64,000 nucleotides of DNA from an uncultured Desulfobacter sp. (GCF_963664415.1 NZ_OY761443.1:558001-622000), one strand, 5' to 3'. Counted from the first letter of the stretch, positions 1-9,806 are shown. The notes: a model not told the origin generated them from the letters alone. Numbers and translations: made by a program.

Positions 1-1
1 C

Positions 2-169
2 GAACTGATCCCGGCCGCATTTTGCCTGGGCGCCTGTTTTCTCATCGTTGTGGATACGGTCAGCCGGCTGATCTCCACAAGCGAAATGCCGTTGGGAATT
101 CTTACTGCCCTTGTGGGCGGCCCATTTTTTATCTACCTGCTCAAGCAGACCAAAGGAAGGCGATGGTAA
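2..169 (+). CDS. FecCD/BtuC-type ABC permease, C-terminal end (partial)
   Basis: Open frame from the window edge to the TAA at 167-169, giving about 55 residues: a hydrophobic segment with GACFLIVVDTVSR, then ISTSEMPLGILTALVGGPFFIYLL and a basic tail. The E(M/I)P(L/I)GI(L/I)TAL(V/I)GGPFF(I/L)xLL block is the hallmark C-terminus of the FecCD/BtuC permease family (iron-siderophore or vitamin B12 importers). It is followed directly by the cognate ATPase and binding protein, so it is the inner-membrane subunit of that importer. The 5' part lies outside the window. Substrate cannot be decided from this fragment. Confidence 0.9.
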   Translation, partial: ELIPAAFCLGACFLIVVDTVSRLISTSEMPLGILTALVGGPFFIYLLKQTKGRRW

Positions 170-182
170 GACCGTGTCCGAT

Positions 183-998
183 ATGCTGATCCAGATCCGG
201 GGCGCCGGCTTTTCCCACACCGGCACCCAGGTGTTTGCCCAGGTTGACCTTACAGTATCAAAGGGAGAATCCCTGTGTCTTCTGGGGCCAAACGGCTGCG
301 GAAAAACCACGCTGCTGGATTGTCTTCTCGGCATCAACGCCCTGGACACCGGCAGTATAACGATCAACGAAAAGCCCATCACACAAATGTCCGCAGCCCA
401 GACCGCCAGGTATCTGGCCTATGTACCCCAGCGCCACAGCCGCTCTTTTTCCTTTACGGTTATGGATATTCTGCTCATGGGACGCACCCCCTATACCGCC
501 CTTTTTGCCTCTCCATCAACCCAGGACCGCAAAAAGGCGGAAGCCTTGCTGGACAGTCTGGGCCTGATCCACCTCAGAGACAGGAATTATACCCGATTGT
601 CCGGCGGGGAGACCCAACTGGTTATGATCCTGCGAGCCTTGGTCCAAGAAACCCCGGTTATCGTTATGGACGAACCCACAGCTCACCTAGACTTTAAAAA
701 CGAACTGCTGGTTCTTGAAACCATTGTCCGGATGATCCGTGACAGAGGGCTTACCCTGATCATGGCCACCCACTTTCCCAACCACGCCTTTTTCCTTGAA
801 AATGCGGGGCTTCCCGTGCAGGTCTGTTTTATGCACCAGGGTCGAATCCGGACGGCAGGCCTGCCATCCCAGGCATTAACCTGCGAAAACATCAGCCAGG
901 TGTTTGGGGTTGAGGCTGCCGTGGTCTCCAAACAAACCCAGGACAACGGCTGGATTAAACAGATTATCCCCATTAAAACCATGGACAACATCCCATGA
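183..998 (+). CDS. ABC transporter ATP-binding protein, iron-siderophore/cobalamin type
   Basis: About 271 residues from ATG 183 (MLIQIRGAGFSH); a GTG at 174 is an alternative start, and longer starts would run back into the permease. Walker A GPNGCGKTT, Q-loop YVPQ, signature LSGGETQ, Walker B VIVMDEPTAHLD and a switch His in MATHFPNH are all present, so an active ATPase is expected. Size and motif spacing match the FecE/BtuD/FhuC class that pairs with FecCD permeases. It starts 13 bp after the permease stop and overlaps the next gene by 4 bp (ATGA), so the three form one operon energising uptake of a metal chelate or corrinoid. Confidence 0.92.
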   Translation: MLIQIRGAGFSHTGTQVFAQVDLTVSKGESLCLLGPNGCGKTTLLDCLLGINALDTGSITINEKPITQMSAAQTARYLAYVPQRHSRSFSFTVMDILLMGRTPYTALFASPSTQDRKKAEALLDSLGLIHLRDRNYTRLSGGETQLVMILRALVQETPVIVMDEPTAHLDFKNELLVLETIVRMIRDRGLTLIMATHFPNHAFFLENAGLPVQVCFMHQGRIRTAGLPSQALTCENISQVFGVEAAVVSKQTQDNGWIKQIIPIKTMDNIP

Positions 999-2062
999 AA
1001 AAAACATCAGCGCTTATTTTAATCATCCTGGGTCTGACCTGTTCCGGCACGGCATCAGTCCAACCTGTTTTAACCGAGACCGACGGTCAGGGCCATGTTC
1101 TCTCTCTGGACCGGCACCCTGAACGGATCGCCTGCCTTTATGCATTTACAGGGCATGTCACTGCCATGCTGGGCCGGGGCAGCGACATGGTAGCCATTGT
1201 AAAGGGACTGAAAAAAGATAAACTGCTTGGAAAAATCGTTCCACACCTGTCATCTCTTCCCGTGCCGTCTGCCGGGGGAGTCATCCACATTGAGTCCCTG
1301 ATCAAAACCCGGCCTGATATTGTTTTTTTAAAGCCTGAAACCGAAAGCATTGCCCAGGAGGTTGAAAAACTCAAGCAGTTCGGCCTGCCCTATTTCTCAG
1401 CCGCCTATTCAGACATGCAAAGCCAGATGTCCGTGATTGAAGCCATGGGGCGAATCCTTAACAAAGAAAAAAAAGCATTGGACTATACCCGCTACTACAG
1501 GCAGGCCATTGCCCGGGTAAAAGATAAAACCGACAGGATCGCAGATGCGGATAAACTGTCGGTATACCATGCCATTAATGAACCTTTCAGGACCGACGGT
1601 CCAGGAACCCTTGAAGCGGACTGGACTGGGGCCTGCAACATTCTCAATGTATCGGTGGGCAAGGGTCTTATTGAAAAAAATAGAAACAAACGATTTGCCG
1701 GCATGGAGCAAATCCTCATGTGGGACCCTGCAATGATCATTGCCAACGAGGCCCAAACCGCCCAGAAAATTCTATCTGATCCCCAATGGGCCCCCATCAA
1801 GGCTGTGAAAAAAGGCCGGGTCTTCACCATCCCGGTGGGCATTTCCAGATGGGGTCATCCGGGCGGGCTTGAAACCCCTCTGGCGATTTTGTGGACCGCA
1901 AAAACCGCTTACCCTGACCTGTTTACCGATCTTGACCTGAAAACCGAAGTCCGGCAGTTTTACCAGCGCTTTTTTGACCTTGGTTTAGACGACCCGACCA
2001 TTAAGCGTATCCTCTCAGGACAGGGCATGCGAACAACTCACATTAACAACCCCGGGCGTTAA
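995..2062 (+). CDS. Periplasmic substrate-binding protein of the ABC importer (TroA superfamily)
   Basis: 355 residues with an N-terminal Sec signal peptide (MKKTSALILIILGLTCSGTA), then a binding-protein fold: the ERIACLYAFTGHVTAMLGRGSDMVAI segment and RPDIVFLKPET are typical of the class III (FecB/BtuF-like) periplasmic proteins. GRVFTIPVGISRWGHPGGLETPLAILW is the C-terminal lobe seen in iron-complex/B12 binders. No lipobox cysteine follows the signal, so it is predicted soluble in the periplasm. It overlaps the ATPase by 4 bp and closes the operon. Ligand specificity (ferric siderophore, haem or cobalamin) cannot be read from sequence alone. Confidence 0.85.
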   Translation: MKKTSALILIILGLTCSGTASVQPVLTETDGQGHVLSLDRHPERIACLYAFTGHVTAMLGRGSDMVAIVKGLKKDKLLGKIVPHLSSLPVPSAGGVIHIESLIKTRPDIVFLKPETESIAQEVEKLKQFGLPYFSAAYSDMQSQMSVIEAMGRILNKEKKALDYTRYYRQAIARVKDKTDRIADADKLSVYHAINEPFRTDGPGTLEADWTGACNILNVSVGKGLIEKNRNKRFAGMEQILMWDPAMIIANEAQTAQKILSDPQWAPIKAVKKGRVFTIPVGISRWGHPGGLETPLAILWTAKTAYPDLFTDLDLKTEVRQFYQRFFDLGLDDPTIKRILSGQGMRTTHINNPGR

Positions 2063-2194
2063 AAAAAAGCAATTGTTAGCCCAATAAATGAAAGAGGCCA
2101 TAATTTGCCATCAGCAATAACCCATGCAGTCGTCGGCATCTCGTCAGGCTTAGCTGTTTCTAAAGGAAGTGCACCCAAACGGTTTTGGGCGTTG

Positions 2195-2646
2195 TCGATG
2201 ATTTGTCTGTAGAGATACCCATTTTCATGGTCCTTGCGGTACTCGGGTTCGCCCTTGTCATCAAATACCTGAACCTGACCCGGCTCGGAAAAACCTCTAC
2301 CGTCGTGGGCAAAGCTTTGAAAAGGCCCAAGCCTTAGGTCTTGACGCCGACATGATCCGCATCAAAGCCCTGGTACTTTCCACGCTTATTGCCTGCCTGG
2401 GTCATCGTTTCTACATCCTGAACATCGGTATGCTTAACGTCTACACCGCCCACATGAACACGGACATCTTTTCCTGCGCCGCCCTTTTCGCCGGTGGTGC
2501 CACCCTGACCCGGGCCAGGGTCCGCCACGCCATGTTAGGCATCGTTCTTTTTCATTCGCTGTTTATCGTCTCTCCCCCAGGCCGGACAGAACGTATTCAG
2601 TAATCCAGCACTTCGGGAGTATTTCAAGGGCGTTGTGGTCTACTGA
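2195..2646 (+). pseudogene. Relic of a BPD_transp_2 (sugar/nucleoside-type) ABC permease
   Basis: Reading through two frame changes gives a continuous permease-like string: VEIPIFMVLAVLGFALVIKYLNLTRLGK, then LYRRGQSFEKAQALGLDADMIRIKALVLSTLIACLGH, NIGMLNVYTAHMNTDIFSCAALFAGGATLTRARVRHAMLG, LFHSLFIVSP and QAGQNVFSNPALREYFKGVVVY. This is the C-terminal half of the ribose/simple-sugar permease family. The first shift lies near 2293 (one base short after CGGCTCGGAAAA), the second in the C-run at 2574-2578. The N-terminal half is absent. No matching ATPase or binding protein adjoins it, so it is a non-functional remnant. Confidence 0.7.
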
Positions 2647-2677
2647 TCAAACCCGTATCGAACAAGAACATCACCTT

Positions 2678-2729
2678 AATAATGAATAAAATTCAATTAT
2701 TGACATAAAAATAATGATATGGTTCTAAT
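2678..2729 (+). promoter_or_regulatory. Promoter with overlapping operator-like inverted repeat
   Basis: TTGACA at 2700-2705 and TCTAAT at 2724-2729 are separated by 18 bp. An imperfect inverted repeat, AATAATGAAT / ATTCAATTATT (2678-2701), overlaps the -35 box, as expected for autoregulation by the XRE-type gene that starts 6 bp downstream. The very short distance would give a leaderless or nearly leaderless transcript. The adjacent gene is degraded, so this may be a relic. Confidence 0.45.
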
Positions 2730-2735
2730 AACTTC

Positions 2736-3058
2736 ATGCCTCATGACTTAAAATTTATCGGGGAGAATATCCGTTCATTCCGGCAATCACGCGACTGGAC
2801 CCTGGCGCAACTGGCCTCAAAAATAGGGATTCAGGAAGGACCGCTGGGCCGCATTGAGCGGGGCGGCAACCTGCCGTCGGCCACGGTTATCTATAATCTG
2901 GTGATCACACCGGTGACGCCGTGATTTTCGATTACCTTGAACTCTTTGAAAATTTCGGTTTACGGGTCCTTTTGTTTCCCTTCATGAAATCGGCGGAAGA
3001 TTTTGCCGGGCTCTCTTTTTTTGAACCCGTTCACCAAGCTGACCGCAGCAAAAACTAA
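2736..3058 (+). pseudogene. Degraded XRE-family regulator with ImmA/IrrE-like tail
   Basis: The first frame encodes a Cro/CI-type helix-turn-helix: IRSFRQSRDWTLAQLASKIGIQEGPLGRIERGGNLPSATVIYNL, then stops after VITPVTP. Another frame continues from GDAVIFDYLELFENFGLRVLLFPFMKSAEDFAGLSFFEP to the TAA at 3056-3058, which resembles the start of an ImmA/IrrE (DUF955) metallopeptidase domain, the usual C-terminal partner of XRE domains in stress and mobile-element regulators. The HEXXH centre is missing. I read this as an XRE-ImmA gene reduced by deletion and frameshift. The ImmA reading is less certain than the HTH. Confidence 0.6.
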
Positions 3059-3144
3059 AACAACCGAACAAGAAATAACACAGATCCATGCAGTGGTTGA
3101 GGAGCTGAAACTTATAATAATTTAGTTCAAAAAAAAGGGGGGTC

Positions 3145-5583
3145 ATGAAAAGTAACTTTGTTGCTCATCACCGCACCCAAGATGATGAGATACAAACAGT
3201 ATGCGAGCATTTAACGGGTGTGGCATCTATCTGTAAAAAGCTCACTGCTAAAATCGGATTACCTGAGGCCGGAGAACTGCTTGGTCTGCTCCATGATATA
3301 GGTAAATACAGCACCGATTTTCAAAATTATATAAAAACGGAAACAGGTCTTCTTAATCCTGATATCGATGACGCCAATGTCGATACCAAAAATCTTAAAG
3401 GTAAAATTGATCATTCAACAGCAGGAGCACAATGGGTATGGAAGCGTTTTAACAGTTATGGCCCCCAGGGCAAACTGGTTGGGCAGATTCTGGCAGTATG
3501 TCTGGCGTCCCATCATGGAGGGATGATTGATTGCCTGCGCGTGGAAGGTGAAAATGGCTTTTTGAAAAGAATCCAAAAAAAAGATGAGTTAACACATCTT
3601 CAAACATGCCTTGAAGCAGCAGACTTTAAAATAAAAGAGTCCATTGAACACATTGCCACCCAAAATTTTTTAAAACAAATTTTAAATCAAGTTGCCGGTA
3701 TTGTATCTCCGAAAAAGTTAGAGCCTGACCGCCTAAAACATTTCAAACTTGGATTTTTTACCCGCTTTTTGTTCAGTTGCCTCATTGATGCAGACCGTAT
3801 TGACAGCGCAGACTTTGAATGTCCTGACAATCAAAAATTTCGAAATAAAAAGAAAATTGACTGGCAAATTGCCATAGATAGGCTGGAAGAAAAGCTTTCG
3901 GAGTTTAATGTTCGCAACCGGGTGGATGAATTGCGAAACAAAATTTCAAACCGATGTCTGGAAACTGCTACTAAGGGACAAGGACAATACTTATTGACAG
4001 TTCCAACCGGAGGCGGAAAAACATTTGCGTCCATGCGTTATGCCCTTCATCACGCCCAAAAGCATAAACTGGATCACATTATTTATGTCATTCCCTATAC
4101 GTCCATCATTGATCAGAATGCCCGGGAAATCAGAAATGTTTTGGAGCAGATTGGAGATGAATATCCCTGGGTACTTGAACACCACTCCAATCTTGAGCCT
4201 GAAAAGCAGACCTGGCAGTCCAAACTATCTTCTGAAAACTGGGACGCGCCTGTCATTTTCACCACCATGGTCCAATTTCTTGAGGCTTTATTCGGCGGCG
4301 GCACCAGAGGGCCCAGACGAATGCACAACCTGGCCAACTCAGTAATCATCTTTGATGAAATTCAATGCCTTCCCATTAACTGTATTCACCTGTTTTGCAA
4401 CGGGCTTAACTTTTTAACAGATCATGCCCGAACCACAGCGGTGCTTTGTACGGCCACCCAGCCGGTGCTTAACAGTGTCAACAAAGAATACGGTGCGCTT
4501 GATATTCCTGCGGGAAATGAACTGGCGGGTGATACCGCCGACCTTTTTAAAGAACTAAAAAGAGTAGACATTGAAAACAAGACCCGGCCTGGTGGCTGGA
4601 CCAAAGAACAGATTGCCGAGATAGCGGTCGCCCAGGTTCAGAAAAAAGGCAATTGCCTTGTAATTGTAAATACCAAGGAGTGGGCAAGGCAGCTGTATAA
4701 AAGATGTGAAGATCTAATCAGCCAGACAGACGAAAACATTGTTTTCCATTTAAGTACAAGTCTTTGTCCCGCACACCGGACTAAAATTCTGGATGCTATC
4801 AGACAACGCCTGGATAACGAACTTCCGTTACTTTGTATATCAACACAGCTCATTGAAGCAGGCGTTGATGTCGATTTTAATTCTGTGATTCGATTTCTGG
4901 CAGGTCTCGACTCCATTGCCCAGGCGGCAGGCCGCTGCAACCGGAACGGGAATAATGACATTTCCCAGGTGTATGTAGTCAACCCTGACAATGAATCCAT
5001 TGATTTGCTGACAGATATAAAAACAGGCCGGGATAAGGCCGAACGGGTTCTGGAAGAAAAAGGACATGAAGATTTTTTAAGTCCGATTTCAATGGACAGA
5101 TATTTCTCTTACTATTTTTATGAACGAGCAGATCAAATGACATATCCCCTGACGGCAAAGCAGGCAGGAAGACAAGATACATTACTGAATCTGTTAAGCA
5201 ACAATCCACTCAATGTCGGACGGGAAAACGATATTCAGAAAGCCACTTTCAGTCTACAGCAGTCTTTCAAAACAGCTGGTAAGGTATTTAAATCAATTGA
5301 TGCACCGACCCAGGCAATAATTGTTCAATACAAAGAAGGGAAAAGTATTGTGGCAGACCTTTGTGCTGCACCAGAACCCGCCCAAGCATATTCACTACTA
5401 AAAAAGGCACAAAAATACAGTGTCAACCTGTTTCCCAATGTCTGGGATAAATTAGTCAAAGCCCAGGCCGTACTCCCTGTTCAGCAAGGGGAAGAGATTT
5501 ATTACTTGGACGAACAATATTACAGCCCAAAATTCGGCGTATCCACGGAAGTTGTCAACGAAATGGAAACACCTATTATTTGA
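3145..5583 (+). CDS. cas3: CRISPR-associated helicase/nuclease Cas3 (type I-C, HD-helicase fusion)
   Basis: 812 residues. The N-terminal HD nuclease has the His-Asp pair LLHDIGKY at about 50-51, DHSTAGAQW, and SHHGGMID. The superfamily-2 helicase follows: Walker A PTGGGKT (about 287-293), DEIQ box in IIFDEIQCLP (about 404), motif III CTATQPV, motif V STQLIEAGVDVDF and motif VI QAAGRCNRNG. All catalytic motifs look intact. Cas3 is recruited by Cascade after R-loop formation and unwinds and degrades target DNA with 3'-5' polarity. It is the first gene of the cas operon, 12 bp ahead of cas5c, with a strong purine-rich ribosome site before ATG 3145. Length is normal for fused type I-C Cas3. Confidence 0.97.
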   Translation: MKSNFVAHHRTQDDEIQTVCEHLTGVASICKKLTAKIGLPEAGELLGLLHDIGKYSTDFQNYIKTETGLLNPDIDDANVDTKNLKGKIDHSTAGAQWVWKRFNSYGPQGKLVGQILAVCLASHHGGMIDCLRVEGENGFLKRIQKKDELTHLQTCLEAADFKIKESIEHIATQNFLKQILNQVAGIVSPKKLEPDRLKHFKLGFFTRFLFSCLIDADRIDSADFECPDNQKFRNKKKIDWQIAIDRLEEKLSEFNVRNRVDELRNKISNRCLETATKGQGQYLLTVPTGGGKTFASMRYALHHAQKHKLDHIIYVIPYTSIIDQNAREIRNVLEQIGDEYPWVLEHHSNLEPEKQTWQSKLSSENWDAPVIFTTMVQFLEALFGGGTRGPRRMHNLANSVIIFDEIQCLPINCIHLFCNGLNFLTDHARTTAVLCTATQPVLNSVNKEYGALDIPAGNELAGDTADLFKELKRVDIENKTRPGGWTKEQIAEIAVAQVQKKGNCLVIVNTKEWARQLYKRCEDLISQTDENIVFHLSTSLCPAHRTKILDAIRQRLDNELPLLCISTQLIEAGVDVDFNSVIRFLAGLDSIAQAAGRCNRNGNNDISQVYVVNPDNESIDLLTDIKTGRDKAERVLEEKGHEDFLSPISMDRYFSYYFYERADQMTYPLTAKQAGRQDTLLNLLSNNPLNVGRENDIQKATFSLQQSFKTAGKVFKSIDAPTQAIIVQYKEGKSIVADLCAAPEPAQAYSLLKKAQKYSVNLFPNVWDKLVKAQAVLPVQQGEEIYYLDEQYYSPKFGVSTEVVNEMETPII

Positions 5584-5595
5584 GGAGGCTTATAA

Positions 5596-6300
5596 ATGAG
5601 AAACGACATCAGCTTCAGGCTGTGGGGAAGGTATGCCTTATTCACCGACCCGGTGACAAAAACCGGAGGGGAAAAATGCAGTTACCATGTACCTACCTAT
5701 GAAGCGATCAAAGGCGTTTTAAAATCCATTTACTGGAAACCCACAATTGTCTGGTATGTGGATAAAATCAGGATCATCAAATCTATTCAAACCCAAACCA
5801 AAGGAACAAAGCCCCTGGTCTGGGGCGGAGGGAACTCCCTGGCCATCTATACATTTCTTCATCAAGTAGAATATCAGGTCCATGCCTATTTCGAATGGAA
5901 TGACTTTCGCCCGGAGTTAAAAAAGGATCGGATCGAAGGAAAACATTTTAACATCGCCAGAAGAATGCTTGAAAAAGGCGGGCGACAGGATATTTTTCTG
6001 GGAACCCGGGATTGTCAGGGGTATGTGGAGCCCTGTCTTTTTGGTGAGGGAGACGGCGCCTATGATGAAATTGAAGAACTAAGCTTCGGCTTGATGTTCC
6101 ATAGTTTTGATTATCCGGATGAAACCGGGAAAAAAGAATTGTGTACCCGATTCTGGCAGGCTGTCATGAAAAAAGGGGTTCTTTATTTTCCCAGACCGGA
6201 GGCTTGCGACAAAAAACGATTTATCCGCAAAATGGAACCTAAGCCATTTGGACTCGGAGATAATGTCTTACCCGTGGATAAAGAGGAGGCCTTGTTATGA
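5596..6300 (+). CDS. cas5c: Cas5c (type I-C Cascade subunit and crRNA endonuclease)
   Basis: 234 residues. The N-terminus (ISFRLWGRYALFTDP, then YHVPTYEAIKGVLKSIYWKPTIVWYVDKIRII) is the RAMP-fold signature of Cas5d/Cas5c. In type I-C systems, which lack Cas6, this protein cuts pre-crRNA inside the repeat and stays on the 5' handle. GTRDCQGYVEPC is the second conserved block. It overlaps cas8c by 4 bp (ATGA at 6297), showing translational coupling. RBS GAGGAGG lies ahead of ATG 5596. No damage is visible. Confidence 0.95.
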   Translation: MRNDISFRLWGRYALFTDPVTKTGGEKCSYHVPTYEAIKGVLKSIYWKPTIVWYVDKIRIIKSIQTQTKGTKPLVWGGGNSLAIYTFLHQVEYQVHAYFEWNDFRPELKKDRIEGKHFNIARRMLEKGGRQDIFLGTRDCQGYVEPCLFGEGDGAYDEIEELSFGLMFHSFDYPDETGKKELCTRFWQAVMKKGVLYFPRPEACDKKRFIRKMEPKPFGLGDNVLPVDKEEALL

Positions 6301-8285
6301 GTTGGATGGCCAAACTTTACGACACCTATGAGACGGGTATGAGTTTAGACTTGCCAGACGAAAATAAACTAATGCCAATCAGTCACACGTTGCAAAATGC
6401 GCATATCAACATTGTTATTGATATTAATGGCTGTTTTAAAAGGGCTGCGGTTCTCGAAAAGACACAGGTCGTATTGCCTGCAACAGAAAAATCAGCAGGA
6501 CGTTCAAGTGGAGAAGCGCCCCATCCACTGGCAGATAAACTCCAATATATTGCCAAAGACTATCCTGAGTATGGCGGTCGGAAAAAATCATATTTCCATG
6601 GCTATGAAAGCCAGTTGGCAGAATGGTGTTCATCAGAATACAAAAACAAAAAAGCAGAAGCGATATTGAACTATATCCGCAAAGGCCAGGTAATTAAGGA
6701 TCTTATTTCTGCGCATGTGTTGCACATAGATGAATCCCCAAAATTAATGGCATACTGGCCTGATGAAGAGGATAAAAATCCGCCCCTGATATTCAAAGTA
6801 CTTCCAGCAATACCGAAAGACAAAAGGCAAAATAAAGACAAAGCCGAGATTGAACCTGGTGATGCTCTAGTTTGCTGGTCAGTTGAAAAAGAAGGGGAAC
6901 CTGACAGCAATACCTGGAAAGATGAGAGGTTACAGCAAAGCTGGATTGACTACAATTCAAGGACTGGAGACATTCTGGACTTTTGTTTTATAACCGGTAA
7001 TTCAAGCCCCATTGCAGTTAATCATCCGGCCAAACTCCGTCACACAGGTGATAAAGCCAAACTGATTTCTGCCAATGACTCTTCCGGGTTCACATTCCGG
7101 GGACGATTTACTGATCCGAATGGCAGACAGGCAACCAGTATCAGTTATGAAGTAACTCAAAAAGCCCATAATGCACTTCGCTGGCTGATTTCTCGCCAAG
7201 GCTTTCGGAACGGGGACCAAATTTTCGTATCCTGGGCAATTTCAGGAAAAAAAACTCCGGAACCACTTGAAAGTACTTGGGACCTTCTCAATACCGACCC
7301 GATCTTTCAGGAAGAAACTGAGGACAAAGAAAGTTCTGCTATGGATTATTCCATAGATGTAGGGGAATCTTTTTCAAATCTGCTTAATAAATACTTATCA
7401 GGTTACCGCACCCAATTAACCCCCAATGAACAAATTATCATCATGGGTCTTGATTCTGCCACCCCAGGACGAATGGGAATCATATACTATCGTGAATTGT
7501 TAGCCAGTGAGTTTCTTGAACGAGTGGAGAAATGGCATTATGAATTCGCCTGGCCCCAGCGTTTCACCGCCCCCGACCCGAAAAGCAAAAAAAAGGACGC
7601 AAAAAAGACGATTTGGCCGATTTCCAGTCCATCTCCCAGAAACATTGCAGAAGCCGCTTACGGCAATATTCTCAAAAGCAATGAGAAACTTAAAAAAGGT
7701 GTAATTGAACGCATATTGCCCTGCATTGTAGACAGGAAGCATTTCCCCTATGATATTGTTCTTTCTTCGGTTCGCAGAACCTGTAACCGGCATAATTGCG
7801 AAAAATGGGAATGGGAAAGAAATCTGGGAATCACCTGTGCCCTATATAAAGGATTTTATCTTCGGCACCCACAAAAAAATAAAAGGAGAGAATATAAAAT
7901 GGCTTTGGAAGAAGAAAGAACCACCAGGGACTATCTTTATGGACGATTGCTGGCGATTGCAGAAAAAATTGAGGAAACAGCACTGTATGTGGGGGGAGAG
8001 GATCGGCCGACAACAGCGGCAAGGCTCATGCAACGCTTTGCAGACCGCCCGTTTTCGACCTGGCGTAACATTGAACTGGCACTTCAGCCTTATATGCAGA
8101 GGCTAAAATCCAATAGAGCCGGATTTTTAGTTAACAGGACAAGAGAACTTGATTCAATTTTTGATGCATTTTCCCCTAATGAATTCACCAGTGAAAAACC
8201 GTTATCCGGGGAGTTCCTTCTCGGCTATCACTGCCAGAAACAGGCATGGCAAAATAAATCAAATCAAACCCAAGAGAAAGAATAG
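6297..8285 (+). CDS. cas8c: Cas8c/Csd1 (type I-C Cascade large subunit)
   Basis: 662 residues starting MSWMAKLYDTYETGMS, the usual Csd1 opening (W(I/M)..LYxTYE). Further family blocks include MPISHTLQNAHINIVID, PEYGGRKKSYFHGYESQLAEWCSS, DILDFCFITGNSSPIAVNHPAKLR and SYEVTQKAHNALRWLISRQG. Cas8c recognises the PAM and begins duplex unwinding. An internal translation start could yield a separate small Cas11c subunit from the 3' region, as shown for type I-C in other species; ATG codons around 7900 are candidates but I cannot verify this. The protein is longer than many Csd1 (about 580-600), with no frameshift. Confidence 0.95.
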   Translation: MSWMAKLYDTYETGMSLDLPDENKLMPISHTLQNAHINIVIDINGCFKRAAVLEKTQVVLPATEKSAGRSSGEAPHPLADKLQYIAKDYPEYGGRKKSYFHGYESQLAEWCSSEYKNKKAEAILNYIRKGQVIKDLISAHVLHIDESPKLMAYWPDEEDKNPPLIFKVLPAIPKDKRQNKDKAEIEPGDALVCWSVEKEGEPDSNTWKDERLQQSWIDYNSRTGDILDFCFITGNSSPIAVNHPAKLRHTGDKAKLISANDSSGFTFRGRFTDPNGRQATSISYEVTQKAHNALRWLISRQGFRNGDQIFVSWAISGKKTPEPLESTWDLLNTDPIFQEETEDKESSAMDYSIDVGESFSNLLNKYLSGYRTQLTPNEQIIIMGLDSATPGRMGIIYYRELLASEFLERVEKWHYEFAWPQRFTAPDPKSKKKDAKKTIWPISSPSPRNIAEAAYGNILKSNEKLKKGVIERILPCIVDRKHFPYDIVLSSVRRTCNRHNCEKWEWERNLGITCALYKGFYLRHPQKNKRREYKMALEEERTTRDYLYGRLLAIAEKIEETALYVGGEDRPTTAARLMQRFADRPFSTWRNIELALQPYMQRLKSNRAGFLVNRTRELDSIFDAFSPNEFTSEKPLSGEFLLGYHCQKQAWQNKSNQTQEKE

Positions 8286-8299
8286 AAAGGAACATAACC

Positions 8300-9160
8300 A
8301 TGAGTCTTGAACATAAAATTGATTTTGCGGTAATTTTCAGCGTGAAAAATGCAAACCCCAACGGGGATCCGTTAAACGGTAACAGGCCAAGGGTTGACTA
8401 TGAAGGCTTTGGAGAGATATCAGATGTCTGTTTAAAAAGGAAAATACGTAATCGGTTGCTGGCAGACGACCAATCCATATTTGTTCAATCCGATGACAAT
8501 AAAAAAGACGATTCCACAAGTTTAAGAAACCGGGCGGAATCAAAAGAGTTTGGCCTTGGCAAAGATGCGTTCAACAGTAAAAAGACAAAGCCGGAAGAAA
8601 CGGCAAAGCTTGCTTGTCAGAAATGGCTTGATGTAAGAAGTTTTGGACAGCTTTTCGCCTTCAGTGGGTCCAAGAGTGATGGCGTTTCAATAGCAATTCG
8701 CGGACCTGTTACCCTTCATTCCGCTTTCAGTGTGAACCCTGTCAGCATAACAAGCACCCAAATCACTAAAAGTGTGAGTGGCGAAGGAGACGGAACCAAG
8801 AAAAGTTCTGACACCATGGGAATGAAGCACAGGGTGGATAGAGCTGTTTATGTGACCTACGGTGCCATGAGCCCCCAACTCGCAGAGAGAACCGGATTCA
8901 ATGATGCCGATGCCAAAACGATTAAAAATGTTTTACCCAGACTATTTGAAGGTGACGCATCTTCGGCACGCCCGGAAGGTAGCATGAGTGTTGAAAAGGT
9001 AATCTGGTGGAAACACAGCAATAAATCAGGTCAATATTCTTCTGCAAAAGTCCATAGAACTTTACAGACCTTGCAGATCAATTCCGATGGTTCTTTTGAT
9101 GAAAAGGGACTAAAAAAGGCACTTGATGGTTTGACGCCTGAAATCATAAATGGATTTTAA
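8300..9160 (+). CDS. cas7c: Cas7c/Csd2 (type I-C Cascade backbone)
   Basis: 286 residues. The N-terminus FAVIFSVKNANPNGDPLNGNRPRVD is the conserved Cas7/Csd2 motif, followed by GEISDVCLKRKIRNRL, WLDVRSFGQLFAFSG and SIAIRGPVTLHSAFSVNPV. Several copies polymerise along the crRNA spacer. An RBS (AAAGGAA) precedes ATG 8300, 14 bp after cas8c. It is the last intact gene before the interrupted fic gene; in most I-C operons cas4 would follow directly. Confidence 0.96.
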   Translation: MSLEHKIDFAVIFSVKNANPNGDPLNGNRPRVDYEGFGEISDVCLKRKIRNRLLADDQSIFVQSDDNKKDDSTSLRNRAESKEFGLGKDAFNSKKTKPEETAKLACQKWLDVRSFGQLFAFSGSKSDGVSIAIRGPVTLHSAFSVNPVSITSTQITKSVSGEGDGTKKSSDTMGMKHRVDRAVYVTYGAMSPQLAERTGFNDADAKTIKNVLPRLFEGDASSARPEGSMSVEKVIWWKHSNKSGQYSSAKVHRTLQTLQINSDGSFDEKGLKKALDGLTPEIINGF

Positions 9161-9806
9161 ATCGAGACCAACCTCATGGATTTTTTACAAAACCTGGATA
9201 AAGATCTCCAAAAAGCCCTTATAACCCAACTACGCAACCTGTGGACCCACACCTCCACAGCCATTGAGGGCAACACCCTGACCCTGGGGGAAACCGCTTT
9301 TGTTCTTGAAGAGGGGTTGACCGTTTCAGGCAAGCCCCTGAAAGACCATGAAGAGGTGGTGGGACATGCCAGGGCCATTGATCTGATTTATGATCTGCTG
9401 GCGCAGGGGACGCCTTTTAACGAGGAGGCGCTGTTCAACCTTCACAAAGCCGTTCAAACACATGTTGTGCTTGATGTATACAAACCTATGGGGGGCTGGA
9501 AAAAAGAGCCCAATTCAACGGTCGGGGTGGTTGATGAAAAACAGGTGGTTTTTGAATATGCGGCGCCCCGGGATGTTCCGCCGTTGATGAAACAGTGGGT
9601 TATGAAGTGGACCCAATGTCAAGACCGATTTTGACTTTTTTTAAGCTACATTTTTCTGAAATTCCTTGTCAGATCTGGCGGTGACGACCTCCTTCCTTAC
9701 CAGATTTCTCTTGCTATTTCATAAAATCATGATACTTTGGCCGCCGCCAGTTCGGAGGATAGGGCAATGCTGGGAAGCAACCCGAGCGCCGTGACTGGTG
9801 ACGAGA

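Noticed and set aside
1..180. Cobalamin or other riboswitch controlling the ABC importer
   Set aside because: The 5' end of the operon is outside the window, and no riboswitch-like structure is visible in what remains.
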